From NCBI RefSeq assembly GCF_018613695.1, contig NZ_JAGGPR010000009.1, forward strand, positions 62,001-126,000: a DNA stretch of 64,000 nt, in the 5' to 3' direction. Below the pieces are notes generated by a model. That model was not told where the DNA came from and searched no databases. It saw only the letters and a program-made list of their open reading frames with translations. This DNA is from Arthrobacter sp. ISL-95 (GTDB taxonomy: Bacteria; Actinomycetota; Actinomycetes; Actinomycetales; Micrococcaceae). Both the position numbers and the translations under genes were made by a program. Below are positions 30,839-39,926 of the stretch, in pieces. Position 1 is the first letter of the stretch; each line of letters opens with the position of its first letter.

Positions 30839-31464
30839 GCGGCCGCCTCAAGGCGGAGCAGTGCGCGTTTGGCCTCGCTTCCGCCGAGGTAACCGCCAAA
30901 ATTGCCGTCCGACTTTACTACCCGGTGGCACGGCACAATGAGGGGCAAAGGGTTGGTGGCACAAGCTGTTCCCACCGCGCGGACCGCATTTGGACTGCCG
31001 GCTGCCTGGGCCACCTGGGCGTAGCTGGCTGTGCTGCCGTAAGGGATCCGAGGCAGGTGGCGCAGGACGTTGAGACGGAAACCGCGGGACAACCGGAAGT
31101 CCAGCGTGAGACCGAACTCGGTCCTGGTGCCCTTGAAGTACTCGTCGAGTTCCCGAGCGGCGTCATCCAGACGTGCCGGAGCCTGAAGAATCCGGGGACT
31201 CACCGTGTTTGCCAGCAACTGCAGAACGGCGTCGTGGTCTTCCAGCTCGAAAGCGACGCGGACTATCCCACGATCCGTAGCAGCCAAGAGAAGTTTTCCC
31301 AGAGGGGAATCCACAATTCTGTACGCGATGTCCAAGGTATGGGTGAGCTGAGCGTCGCGTGCAAGGCGGGCATGGAGGCTGGCGATGGCCGGTTCGAGCC
31401 CGGCGTCCAAGGGGTGTAGGAGCGAAATAACCTCGGCGTGATCGGGGCTGAGTTCAAGGGTCAT
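30835..31464 (-). CDS. Methylated-DNA--protein-cysteine methyltransferase, long form
   Basis: O6-alkylguanine-DNA alkyltransferase with the acceptor cysteine C179 in IVPCHRVV. The DNA-recognition region IPYGSTASYAQVAQAAGSPN precedes it and the family's GGYLGG follows. An extra 45 N-terminal residues precede the usual beta-rich domain, and no Ada-type Cys4 zinc domain or AraC helix-turn-helix is present. It starts at ATG 31464, overlapping the sigma-factor stop by one base (TGATG), and overlaps alkB by 4 bases. Only moderately similar to the second methyltransferase in the same operon. Confidence 0.92.
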   Translation of the reverse strand: MTLELSPDHAEVISLLHPLDAGLEPAIASLHARLARDAQLTHTLDIAYRIVDSPLGKLLLAATDRGIVRVAFELEDHDAVLQLLANTVSPRILQAPARLDDAARELDEYFKGTRTEFGLTLDFRLSRGFRLNVLRHLPRIPYGSTASYAQVAQAAGSPNAVRAVGTACATNPLPLIVPCHRVVKSDGNFGGYLGGSEAKRALLRLEAAA

Positions 31465-31991
31465 CAGATATCACCTTTCGAGGATGTGTGAGCCAGCGAC
31501 TGGTGGATGGTGAGAGCAGAGCGGAGAGATTTCACGCCGTCGGCACCGGCGCGACGGGCAGCCTCGGCGGTGCCCCCCAACAGGGCAGCAACATCTTTAT
31601 AGGGAAGGCCTCCAAGGTAGTGGTAGGCCACGGCCTGGCGCTGCTTCGGGGGGAGGCCCGCTAGGGCGTCGAGCAGTTCCTCATGACCATCACCAGGAAT
31701 GCCAAGACTGGAAGATTGTTCCGGTGGATGGTCAACCGGCAGGGCGCGGCGGGTTCCGGCCCGCACATGGTCTATGCATTTCCGGTGCGCGATGGTGACC
31801 AGCCAGGCTTCAACGTTCGCTTCCGAAGGGAGGGCCGGGTACGCCTGCAGGGCTGCCAGGAAGGTATCTGACCACGCATCATCGGCGTCGTGCACGCCGA
31901 GAATTGCACGGCACACCCGAAGCACTGTGGGGCCCTGTTCGCGGACCACGGCTTCGAACGGCTTTTTGTTGACCATCTGCCCGGGCTTCAT
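31464..31991 (-). CDS. ECF-type RNA polymerase sigma factor
   Basis: Small sigma-70 family factor of 175 residues. Region 2 is around VLRVCRAILGVHDADDAWSD and EAWLVTIAHRKCIDHVRAG; region 4 is LPPKQRQAVAYHYLGGLPYK followed by DVAALLGGTAEAARR. It has no C-terminal extra domain. It is sandwiched by 1-base overlaps between two alkylguanine transferases, so it is expressed with alkylation repair. No anti-sigma gene is adjacent. Its target promoters and control are unknown; self-activation of the operon is an inference. Confidence 0.88.
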   Translation of the reverse strand: MKPGQMVNKKPFEAVVREQGPTVLRVCRAILGVHDADDAWSDTFLAALQAYPALPSEANVEAWLVTIAHRKCIDHVRAGTRRALPVDHPPEQSSSLGIPGDGHEELLDALAGLPPKQRQAVAYHYLGGLPYKDVAALLGGTAEAARRAGADGVKSLRSALTIHQSLAHTSSKGDI

Positions 31992-32500
31992 CAGAAGAGC
32001 TTGCCTCCCCGCACTTCTGCCGGCTCTTCCAGTTCCAAAAGGAAGCGCTTGTTTCGAAGCCCACCTGCGTACCCGGTGAGTTGGCCGTGGCGCCCTACGA
32101 CGCGATGGCAGGGAATGAGGATGCTGATGGGATTGCGTCCGACGGCCGAGCCGACCGCCTGGGCCAGGTGGGGATCCCCCAACTCCGCGGCCAACTCTCC
32201 ATAGCTGACGGTTTCCCCGAAAGGAATATGTTGCAGCCTGTTCCAGACCTTCTCTTGGAAGGGGTTCCCCAGCGCTTCGAAGGGGACATCGAACGCCGTC
32301 CGATGACCATCCAAGTACTCGGTGAGTTCGGTCCGGGTCTGTGTGAACACGGGATCGTCAATCCCGGTGGGTTCTCCGAAGTAATCGGCCGGGGGCATAT
32401 GCCAGTGGCCCTCGTAGAAGATGCCCGTCAAAAATTCCCCGCGGGCAGTCAACGTTAACGGTCCCAGCGGGGAATCCAAGGTGGTGTGCCGACTGCTCAT
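31991..32500 (-). CDS. ogt: Methylated-DNA--protein-cysteine methyltransferase, short form
   Basis: Suicide enzyme that takes alkyl groups from O6-alkylguanine. The acceptor is C131 in LIPCHRVV; the helix-turn-helix region IPFGETVSYGELAAELGDPH and the GYAGG motif follow the family. 169 residues, the usual Ogt length. It is the first gene of the ogt-sigma-methyltransferase-alkB operon, so the promoter should lie just right of 32500. Its TGA overlaps the sigma-factor ATG. Confidence 0.94.
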   Translation of the reverse strand: MSSRHTTLDSPLGPLTLTARGEFLTGIFYEGHWHMPPADYFGEPTGIDDPVFTQTRTELTEYLDGHRTAFDVPFEALGNPFQEKVWNRLQHIPFGETVSYGELAAELGDPHLAQAVGSAVGRNPISILIPCHRVVGRHGQLTGYAGGLRNKRFLLELEEPAEVRGGKLF

Positions 32501-32545
32501 ATCTTGTAGACGTTCACGGGCACCGAAATGTGAGGTGGTGAATTC

Positions 32546-32800
32546 CTAGGAGCGCCAGCGCGTGGTCATGAGGAAGCCCACGATTGCAATCCCGAAGCCT
32601 GCCACGATGTTCCACGAGGCCCACTCGCGGATGGGGAACTGACCCTCAGTGATGTAGAAAGTGATGATCCAGATCAGGCCGACGATCATCAGGCCGAACA
32701 TCACAGCCTTGTACCAAACCGGGTTGGGCTTGTACTGCTGTGCTGCGGAAGTCTGCTGGGCCTGACGGGCAGGCCGCTTGCGGGGCTTGGACTCGGGCAC
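32546..32800 (-). CDS. crgA: Cell division protein CrgA
   Basis: Small actinobacterial divisome membrane protein that interacts with FtsZ and septal synthesis proteins. The N-terminus is basic (PESKPRKRPARQAQQ), with two membrane segments near WYKAVMFGLMIVGLIWIITF and NIVAGFGIAIVGFLM. GTG 32800 is chosen because AGGAGG lies 5 bases upstream, giving 84 residues. Its location near the sortase, pabA and pknB genes is standard for actinobacteria. Confidence 0.93.
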   Translation of the reverse strand: MPESKPRKRPARQAQQTSAAQQYKPNPVWYKAVMFGLMIVGLIWIITFYITEGQFPIREWASWNIVAGFGIAIVGFLMTTRWRS

Positions 32801-32972
32801 GGATCCTCCTGGCTGTTCGGTTAATACCCGATTGCGCCAGCCTTGATATCCTGCAGGAAGGAAATTTCCAGCGGTTAACGGCCACACGGCGTTCCGGGTT
32901 GGTTCTAGCTGTCAAGTCTAGCCGCAACCGGGGGTCCGCCTGTGCCGCCCGCGCCCTATGCAAGGAGACCCT

Positions 32973-33785
32973 GTGGCGCATCAGCAGCAGACGGCGGCAT
33001 CAGCCATGCCGTCCGCCCGCCAAGGGAAGGAACTGCGCCCGCGTCAGCGAATTCGCGCCTCAGACGTCATCCGCAAAATCAGCCAGATCCTGGGCGAACT
33101 GCTCATCACGGCAGGCATCGTCCTGCTCCTATTTGTGGGCTGGGAGCTGTGGTGGACCAACGTAGAAGCGGATGCCAAGCAGACCGAAGCGGTCAAGAGC
33201 TTCGCCCAGGAATTCACCGGGCCCGTAACTCCCGTCGCACCTGCCGCCCCCGTGGACTACGGACCTCCGGTGGTTACTCCGGCACCCGCCTACGCGGGAA
33301 TGATCGGGATCATGTACATTCCCCGTTTCGGCCAGGACTACACACGCCCCATTATCGAAGGCACCGGCTCGGACGTTCTGGACACGTTGGGACTGGGACA
33401 TTACGGAACCACCAGCATGCCTGGCGCCCCGGGTAACTTCGCGGTAGCCGGCCACCGTCAAACCCACGGCGCTGTACTGGACAACATCCACACCCTGGTT
33501 CCCGGGGACAAGATCTACATCCAGACAGCAGACGGCTATTACACCTACGTGTTCCGCAACAACCAGATCGTCCTCCCGGACCGCGCTGACGTCTTGATGC
33601 CCGTTCCCACCAAAGCGGGAGTCCAGCCCACGGAAAGTATCCTCACCATGACGAGTTGCAACCCGCGGTTTGGTGCACAGGAACGAATCATCGCTTACTC
33701 AATGCTGGATAGTTGGCAACCTGCCTCAGCCGGGCCGCCGTCGGAAATCGCCGCGCAAGTAGCCCGGGCACACGGAAAGGGGTAA
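32973..33785 (+). CDS. Class E sortase
   Basis: Membrane-anchored transpeptidase that attaches surface proteins to the cell wall, expected to prefer LAxTG-like signals. One membrane segment lies near ELLITAGIVLLLFVGWELW. The catalytic residues are H161 (AVAGHRQTHG), C229 (TMTSC) and R238. GTG 32973 is preferred over ATG 32958 because AAGGAG lies directly before it; 270 residues. It is followed 3 bp later by a 56-residue membrane protein. No obvious substrate gene is beside it. Confidence 0.92.
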   Translation: MAHQQQTAASAMPSARQGKELRPRQRIRASDVIRKISQILGELLITAGIVLLLFVGWELWWTNVEADAKQTEAVKSFAQEFTGPVTPVAPAAPVDYGPPVVTPAPAYAGMIGIMYIPRFGQDYTRPIIEGTGSDVLDTLGLGHYGTTSMPGAPGNFAVAGHRQTHGAVLDNIHTLVPGDKIYIQTADGYYTYVFRNNQIVLPDRADVLMPVPTKAGVQPTESILTMTSCNPRFGAQERIIAYSMLDSWQPASAGPPSEIAAQVARAHGKG

Positions 33786-33788
33786 CGA

Positions 33789-33959
33789 ATGTACGCGTGG
33801 ATCTTCCGTAACCTGCCGGGACCCCTGTGGATACGGATCCTGACATCCCTGGTACTGGTAGGCGTCGCCTTGGTGCTGATGGTCCAGTTCCTCTTCCCGT
33901 GGTTTTCTCAATTCACCACTCTGACCGACTCAACGATTGGTTTAGTGCAGCAACCATGA
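33789..33959 (+). CDS. Small membrane protein, 56 residues
   Basis: Short gene starting at ATG 33789 with a GGGG-rich site upstream. The product begins MYAWIFRNLPGPLWIRI and has one hydrophobic helix, ILTSLVLVGVALVLMVQF, then LFPWFSQF. It overlaps the pabA start by 4 bases (ATGA). As I recall, a protein of this shape is found between the sortase and pabA in other actinobacteria, which supports it as a real gene. Function unknown; it may assist the sortase. Confidence 0.8.
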   Translation: MYAWIFRNLPGPLWIRILTSLVLVGVALVLMVQFLFPWFSQFTTLTDSTIGLVQQP

Positions 33960-34597
33960 GCACAACAAAAATTCTTGTAGTGGATAACTACGACAGCTTC
34001 GTTTACACACTGGTGGGGTACCTCCAGGAACTTGGGGCCGAGACAACAGTTGTCCGCAACGACGACGTGACGCTTGCCGAGGCAACAGAACTCGCAGCAA
34101 GCCGCGACGGCGTCCTGGTCTCCCCCGGTCCGGGTACGCCCGCCGAAGCAGGCGTCTGCATAGAACTCATCAAGTGGTGTGGCGAGGCCGCCAAGCCCAT
34201 GTTTGGGGTCTGCCTGGGACATCAGGCACTAGCGGAGGCTTATGGCGGAGTAGTCACTCACGCACCGGAACTCATGCACGGCAAAACCTCACCCGTCCAG
34301 CACGAAGGCAAGAGCGTCTTTGCCGGTCTCCCGTCACCAGTCACGGCAACGCGCTACCACTCCCTCGCAGCCGTCCGGGACTCCATCCCGGACGTTCTGG
34401 AAATCACCGCCGAGACCACCAACGGAGTGGTGATGGGTCTGCAGCACAAGACCGCACCCCTCTGCGGCGTACAATTCCACCCGGAATCGGTACTCACCGA
34501 GGGCGGATATCAGATGCTGGGCAACTGGCTGGAGTCTCTCGGCATGACCGGCGCGGCCGAACGAGCCTCGAAGCTGAGCCCACTGATCAAACAGTAA
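33956..34597 (+). CDS. pabA: Aminodeoxychorismate/anthranilate synthase component II (glutamine amidotransferase)
   Basis: Releases ammonia from glutamine for p-aminobenzoate or anthranilate synthesis. The oxyanion region is SPGPGTP, the nucleophile is C86 (GVCLGHQAL), and the His/Glu pair is in VQFHPESVLTEGG. 213 residues, a complete single-domain TrpG/PabA. ATG 33956 overlaps the upstream small gene. The sequence cannot separate PabA from TrpG; the location, away from trp genes and beside crgA and the pknB operon, is the one usually annotated pabA. Confidence 0.88.
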   Translation: MSTTKILVVDNYDSFVYTLVGYLQELGAETTVVRNDDVTLAEATELAASRDGVLVSPGPGTPAEAGVCIELIKWCGEAAKPMFGVCLGHQALAEAYGGVVTHAPELMHGKTSPVQHEGKSVFAGLPSPVTATRYHSLAAVRDSIPDVLEITAETTNGVVMGLQHKTAPLCGVQFHPESVLTEGGYQMLGNWLESLGMTGAAERASKLSPLIKQ

Positions 34598-34703
34598 GCA
34601 GACCCAAAGACCGTCTGTCGCGGGCCGGTGACCGGAAGCGTGCGTCTAAGCGAGGAACGAGCGAGCACGCGGAGGTCGGCGGACGCGGCTGACGTCCGCG
34701 CCC

Positions 34704-36617
34704 CTACTTCTTGGTTGGCGTGGGCTTCGGTGTCGGCGTCGGCTTCTCGGTCTCCGTGGGAGTCGGGGTAGGAGTGGGTGTGGGCGGTGGAGCCGGGGCC
34801 TTGGCTACCGTGACAGTTACCACCTTGCCCTGAGCCACCTCAGTATTGAAGGCATCGCTCTGAGCCGTGACTGTACCCGGCACAACTTGCGAGTTTTCCT
34901 GCTCCACAATCGAGATCGTCAGGCCGTTGGCCGTCAGCGCGGCCTCCGCTTCAGCTACTGGCAACGCGATCAGCTGGGGCATGAGGACCTTGCCGGTGGA
35001 AACCTGCAGCTCCACTTTGGATTCCACAGCGATCGCGCCGCCCGGTGCGGGAGCCGTGCCGATCACCACGCCCGCGGGGACAGTGGGGCTGTGGGTCAAA
35101 GCGGTCACGACTTCACCGGTGATGCCAAGCCTCCGCAAAGCTTCCCGTGCGTCCGGTTCAGTGCGCCCCACGATGTCCGCCGGGATGGTCACTGAGCTGG
35201 GGCCGCTGGAGATTTTCAGGATGACTTCAGCATCTTGTTCCAACATGGCGCCAGCAATCGGCGACGTCCCGATTGTCATGTCCTTGGCCACGGTGTCGCT
35301 GGGCTCACGAACTGACTTGGGCTTCAGTTTGGCTGAATACAGTTCCTGGAGTGCTTGGCTTTCGGACATGTTGGTTACTGCCGGCACTGCGATTTTCGCA
35401 GGGAGCGGCGGTTGCATGTTCATGAGGCTGTAGAGCCAAAATCCGCCGCCGGCCAATATCAGGATCGTGAAGATCACCAACGTGGCGACCCAGGCACGAC
35501 GCCGGGACTTCTGGCCCGCGGGCAGTTCACGTTCCGGTGGGAGGCCCAAGGGAAGAGGTTCTTCCTGGGGCTGTTCAACAGGTTCGTCTTTGAACTGCTC
35601 GGCATCGAGGAAGCCCACGGCCGTAGTGCTCAAAAGCTCTGTTGCCGGGTCTTCCGGTTCCACGAGGTCGTTGGGGTCGGTGGGAGCCTCGCTGGCTGCC
35701 ACTGCGGGTACTGGGATGCCGTTGCTGGCTGCACGCAGGGCACGGCGGAAGGCTGCCGCATCCTGAAATCGGTCCGTGCGGCTCTTCTGCAGCGCCTTTA
35801 CCAAGACGGAATCAAGTGCCTCGGAGACTTCCGGGTTGTGGGCGCTGGGCAGGTCCGGCGTTTCACGGACGTGCTGGTAGGCCACCGATACGGGGCTGTC
35901 ACCGATGAACGGGGGCCGGCTGGTCAGCAGCTCGAACAGCAGGCAACCGGCTGAGTAGAGGTCGCTGCGGGCATCCACCGTTTCACCCCGGGCTTGCTCC
36001 GGCGAAAGATATTGGGCAGTTCCCACCACGGCCTGTGTCTGGGTCATAGTGGCGGCAGAATCGGCCATGGCACGCGCGATGCCGAAGTCCATGACCTTTA
36101 CGTCACCGGTATCGGCACACACCATCACATTGGCCGGCTTGATATCGCGGTGGACGATGCCCGCACGGTGGCTGTATTCGAGCGCACCGAGGACTCCCAG
36201 AGTGAAGCCGACAGAGTCCTTCACACCAAGCTCGTTGGCCTTGATCATGTCCCGCAGGGTACGTCCGGCCACATACTCCATGACGATGTAAGGAACACGT
36301 ACGTCCTCGCCGGGCCCTCCCGGCACCGAGTATTCACCGGTGTCGAAGATGGCCACAATGGAAGGGTGGTTCAACGCAGCGACAGCCTGGGCCTCACGTT
36401 TAAAGCGGGCCTGGAATTGGGGATCGCGTGCGAGGTCAGCGCGCAGAACCTTCACGGCGATGGTCCGCCCCAGCATGGTGTCGGTTCCCCTGTAAACGTC
36501 CGCCATGCCGCCACGACCGATCAACTCGCCAAGTTCATAGCGGGAATTGAGGATGCGCTGAGAGGACACTGGTGTGCTCTCCTCTCGGTGCGCAGGACCT
36601 GGACGTGGCGTTGACAT
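34704..36617 (-). CDS. pknB: Serine/threonine protein kinase PknB with PASTA domains
   Basis: Hanks-type receptor kinase that senses cell-wall fragments and controls growth and division. The kinase domain has the glycine loop GRGGMADVY at 34-42, K56, HRDIKPAN at 156-163 and DFG at 177-179. A membrane segment lies at about 387-412 and about three PASTA domains fill the extracellular part. It ends in a Thr/Pro-rich tail. ATG 36617 is used; GTG 36569 with GGAGAG upstream is an alternative. Last gene of the fhaA-to-pknB operon. Length 637. Confidence 0.96.
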   Translation of the reverse strand: MSTPRPGPAHREESTPVSSQRILNSRYELGELIGRGGMADVYRGTDTMLGRTIAVKVLRADLARDPQFQARFKREAQAVAALNHPSIVAIFDTGEYSVPGGPGEDVRVPYIVMEYVAGRTLRDMIKANELGVKDSVGFTLGVLGALEYSHRAGIVHRDIKPANVMVCADTGDVKVMDFGIARAMADSAATMTQTQAVVGTAQYLSPEQARGETVDARSDLYSAGCLLFELLTSRPPFIGDSPVSVAYQHVRETPDLPSAHNPEVSEALDSVLVKALQKSRTDRFQDAAAFRRALRAASNGIPVPAVAASEAPTDPNDLVEPEDPATELLSTTAVGFLDAEQFKDEPVEQPQEEPLPLGLPPERELPAGQKSRRRAWVATLVIFTILILAGGGFWLYSLMNMQPPLPAKIAVPAVTNMSESQALQELYSAKLKPKSVREPSDTVAKDMTIGTSPIAGAMLEQDAEVILKISSGPSSVTIPADIVGRTEPDAREALRRLGITGEVVTALTHSPTVPAGVVIGTAPAPGGAIAVESKVELQVSTGKVLMPQLIALPVAEAEAALTANGLTISIVEQENSQVVPGTVTAQSDAFNTEVAQGKVVTVTVAKAPAPPPTPTPTPTPTETEKPTPTPKPTPTKK

Positions 36618-36627
36618 GGCGGCTTAC

Positions 36628-38472
36628 TTAACTTCTCGGGCTGCCGGAGCCGCTGGGCGTGGAAGTGGGCGTCTCAGGCTCGGTGGGCACCAGAGCCTTG
36701 GACAGGTAGTACGTGACCGTTGAGCCCGCTGCAACCTGGGTACCGGCCGCAGGTGAGGAACGGACGAACGTTCCGGGCTCCTGACCGATCGCCCCGTTGA
36801 CGGGTTCTCCTGCCACCCACTGCAGTCCGGCTCCCTCAATGGCCTGCCGAACCCGGGCTTCGTCTACTCCAGGTCCGATGGTGGGTACGGCCACCAATTC
36901 AGGACCCTTGGAGTAGGTCACGGTGATGGTTTGTCCCGGCTCCACAGGACCGGTGGGGTTGAGACTAATCACGATTCCTACGGGAGCTGTGTCATCGAAG
37001 ACTTCCTGACCATTCACTCCAAGACCCAAAGCGCGAAGCTGCCCGCTGACCGTCTCGAAAGGTTGGCCCTGGTACTGCTCCGGGATGACGTTGATCTTTT
37101 GTGGCACCGACTGCGTGGGCTGTGGCGCTTCAGAGGTCTCCGTAGGCCTGGGCGTAGGTGTAGCCGAGGTGGAGGTGGGACTGGCGCTCCGGCTGGTGCT
37201 CGTGGTGGTGGACTCGCTAGGCGCGGGGCTTGGCGAGAAGAATCCGGACTGGGAGATCAGGAAACCAACCAAGGCAAACAGGACCAGAAGAATCAGGGCA
37301 ACAAGGGGCCAGGTCCACGGGCTGCGCTTCTTGCGCTCCGGCTCGGCATCGTCAAAGTTATCTTCTTCGGTGTATACCACTCCTTCGTCGTCACCGAGCT
37401 GCCGTTCCGCCTCCAGGGCATTCGCGCGGGTCAGGGGGTTGTCAGAAGACGCGGCTGCGGCTCCAAGAGCAGCTCCTGCGGCGCCGGCGCCCAGCACCGG
37501 AAGTGCGGAGGTCGCCGTCGTCGACTGCTCCTTGCCGTAAGGCGAGGTGACGACGCCGGTGGGCGCCGTTGCGGTGTCCACCGGTGCCGTGATGGGTCCG
37601 GTAGTGGATTCGAACAACAGCATGCCGGGTACAGCGGCGTGCGCCGTGGCGATGTCGCCGTTGCGGATGGCCTCCGCGGCTTCGGCCAGCTTGATGGCGT
37701 TGGCCGGGCGGTTCTTGGGATCCTTGGCAAGCATGGACATCAGCAGAGCGCGCACGGGGGTGGGCAGCGTCTCCGGAAGGGGCGGTGGCGCATCATTGAC
37801 CTGGGCGAGGGCAATGGCAATCTGCGATTCGCCGGAGAACGGACGGTGCCCGGTAAGGCACTCGTAGCCGATGACGCCCAGGGAATAGATGTCCGAGGAT
37901 CCCGTTGCCGTCTGGCCGGTTGCCTGTTCCGGGGCCAAGTACTGGGCGGTGCCCATGACCTGGCCGGTCTGCGTGAGCGGAACCTGATCCGCCAACCGGG
38001 CGATGCCGAAGTCGGTGACCTTGACGCGGTTGTCCGGCGTAATCAGCAGGTTTCCCGGCTTGATGTCGCGGTGGACCAGACCCTGCGCGTGGGCAACTGC
38101 CAGGGCGCGTGCCGTCTGGGAGATGATGGAGAGAGTCATGTCCGGAGACAGCACCTGCTCGCGCTCAAGGATGCCGCTCAGCGGGTGTCCGGGCACGAGC
38201 TCCATGACCAGGTAGGCCGAACCGGCTTCCTCGCCGTAATCGAACACGTTGGCGATGCCCACGTGGTTGAGGAGGGCGGTGTGACGCGCCTCGGCACGGA
38301 AGCGCTGGAGGAAACCGGGGTCACCCGTGTATTCCTCCTTGAGCACCTTGATGGCAACGATCCGGCCAAGGATTTGGTCCTTGGCCTTCCAGACCTCGCC
38401 CATGCCGCCAATCGCAATGCGACTGGTCAGCTGGAACCTGCCGCCGAGTGTGATTCCCGAAGTAGGCCTCAC
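36628..38472 (-). CDS. pknA: Serine/threonine protein kinase PknA-like with PASTA-like domains
   Basis: Second Hanks-type kinase of the operon. It shows the glycine loop IGGMGEVW at 21-28, K42, HRDIKPGN at 134-141 and DFG at 154-156. A long Ala/Thr-rich juxtamembrane region and a membrane segment ([18 protein letters not shown]) follow. The extracellular part holds two PASTA-like repeats, the second starting around [20 protein letters not shown]. tuberculosis PknA lacks PASTA domains. It starts at GTG 38472, overlapping the pbpA stop by 4 bases. Length 614. Confidence 0.93.
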   Translation of the reverse strand: MRPTSGITLGGRFQLTSRIAIGGMGEVWKAKDQILGRIVAIKVLKEEYTGDPGFLQRFRAEARHTALLNHVGIANVFDYGEEAGSAYLVMELVPGHPLSGILEREQVLSPDMTLSIISQTARALAVAHAQGLVHRDIKPGNLLITPDNRVKVTDFGIARLADQVPLTQTGQVMGTAQYLAPEQATGQTATGSSDIYSLGVIGYECLTGHRPFSGESQIAIALAQVNDAPPPLPETLPTPVRALLMSMLAKDPKNRPANAIKLAEAAEAIRNGDIATAHAAVPGMLLFESTTGPITAPVDTATAPTGVVTSPYGKEQSTTATSALPVLGAGAAGAALGAAAASSDNPLTRANALEAERQLGDDEGVVYTEEDNFDDAEPERKKRSPWTWPLVALILLVLFALVGFLISQSGFFSPSPAPSESTTTSTSRSASPTSTSATPTPRPTETSEAPQPTQSVPQKINVIPEQYQGQPFETVSGQLRALGLGVNGQEVFDDTAPVGIVISLNPTGPVEPGQTITVTYSKGPELVAVPTIGPGVDEARVRQAIEGAGLQWVAGEPVNGAIGQEPGTFVRSSPAAGTQVAAGSTVTYYLSKALVPTEPETPTSTPSGSGSPRS

Positions 38473-39926
38473 TTATTCAACACCGCCTCAAAAATCTTCT
38501 TTGCGTTCGGACTGGTTAGCTGGGCCCCGGTTAGCACGTCGACACTCTCCATGACAATGGTGACGGCTACTTGCGGGTCGTTTGACGGGGCGAACCCGGT
38601 AAACCATGAATTGTTCAAACCTGAATCGCCGAGCTCGGCGGTGCCGGTCTTGCCGGCCACCTTGACGCCGGGAACGGCTGCACCCTTGGCAATGCCGTTG
38701 TCCACGGCACTGGTCATCCACTCAGTGATCTGACTCGCGATGGGCTGCGTGGTGCTGGTGCGTAGCGCCTCGGGCTTGGGTTCGTTGATGACGCGCAGAT
38801 CAGGCGCGCGGATGGCCTCAACCAGGTTCGGCTTCATCTGCACTCCGCCGTTGGCGATGGCCGCCGTCATCATGTTGATCTGGAGCGGTGTGGCTTTGAC
38901 GTCGCGCTGACCCACCGATGACTGGGCCAACTGAGCCTGGTCCAGGTCCTCAGGGAAGACACTGACGGCCTGCTGAAGCTTGAGCTGATCGCCGAAGTCC
39001 TGTCCGAAGCCGAACTTCTCCGCCTGGTCCCGGATTGCGTCTTGACCGAGATCAAGGGCAATGCTCGCGAACGGGGTATTGCAGGACTGCTCCAAAGCGA
39101 AGACGAACGACGCCGTTTCGCGGACGTTGCAATTACCGCCTGCGTAGTTGGGCAGGCTGGCACTGCTGCCTGGCAACGGAAGGCTGCTGGGATTCGGCAG
39201 CTCGCTGTCCTTATTGTATTTGCCGGAATTCAGCGCAGCCGCAGTATCAATGAGCTTGAAAACCGATCCGGGCGAGAGCAGGTTACCCGTGGGGCCGCTG
39301 ACGTTCTGGTTCAAGTTGATGCCGGGAATCTGGTTCAGCTGTGCGTAATTGGCATCCGCCGTGGTCCGGTCATGGGTGGCAATCAAGTTGGGATCGTACG
39401 TCGGCTTGGAAGCCATAGCCAGAATGGCACCGGTCTTGGGGTTGGTGACCACAATGGAACCGCGCTGACCTTCAGGAATGAGATCCATAGCCAGCTGCTG
39501 GAGGGCAGGATCCAAGGTCAACTCCACGGATGCCCCCTTGGGCTCCTTGCCAAGGAACATCTGACTCATACGATCCAGGAACAGCTGATCGGAGTTGCCC
39601 GCCAGGGTTTCCCCCATGGACTGTTCCAGACCGGTGGAACCAAAGAACTTGGAGAAGTATCCGGTGATGCCGGCATACAGCTCCGGCTGGTTGTACTGGC
39701 GCTGGAAGGCGCAGGACTCAGTCCCGGGAACCGATTCAGCCACCGGCTTCCCGCCCACAATGATGGAGCCGCGTTCGTTGCAGAAGGATGCCAAAACTGC
39801 GCGCTGGTTCCATGGGTTGGCATTGAGGTCATCAGCACCAATGACTTGAACATAGCTGATGGCGCCGAAGATCAACGCGAACATGGCGACGGCCGCCATC
39901 CAGCTACTGCGAATAGCCTGGTTCAT
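38469..39926 (-). CDS. pbpA: Peptidoglycan transpeptidase PbpA (class B PBP)
   Basis: Class B penicillin-binding protein that cross-links peptidoglycan. One N-terminal membrane segment (about 10-28), then the dimerisation domain, then the transpeptidase motifs SVFK at 221-224 (active Ser221), SCN at 281-283 and KTG at 425-427. 485 residues, complete. It overlaps rodA and pknA by 4 bases each, so synthase, transpeptidase and kinases are coupled in translation. Confidence 0.95.
   Translation of the reverse strand: MNQAIRSSWMAAVAMFALIFGAISYVQVIGADDLNANPWNQRAVLASFCNERGSIIVGGKPVAESVPGTESCAFQRQYNQPELYAGITGYFSKFFGSTGLEQSMGETLAGNSDQLFLDRMSQMFLGKEPKGASVELTLDPALQQLAMDLIPEGQRGSIVVTNPKTGAILAMASKPTYDPNLIATHDRTTADANYAQLNQIPGINLNQNVSGPTGNLLSPGSVFKLIDTAAALNSGKYNKDSELPNPSSLPLPGSSASLPNYAGGNCNVRETASFVFALEQSCNTPFASIALDLGQDAIRDQAEKFGFGQDFGDQLKLQQAVSVFPEDLDQAQLAQSSVGQRDVKATPLQINMMTAAIANGGVQMKPNLVEAIRAPDLRVINEPKPEALRTSTTQPIASQITEWMTSAVDNGIAKGAAVPGVKVAGKTGTAELGDSGLNNSWFTGFAPSNDPQVAVTIVMESVDVLTGAQLTSPNAKKIFEAVLNK

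Noticed and set aside
34678..34700. Short GC hairpin (GCGGACG/CGTCCGC) just beyond the pknB stop
   Set aside because: No T-run in the minus-strand direction and a short stem; too weak to call a terminator.
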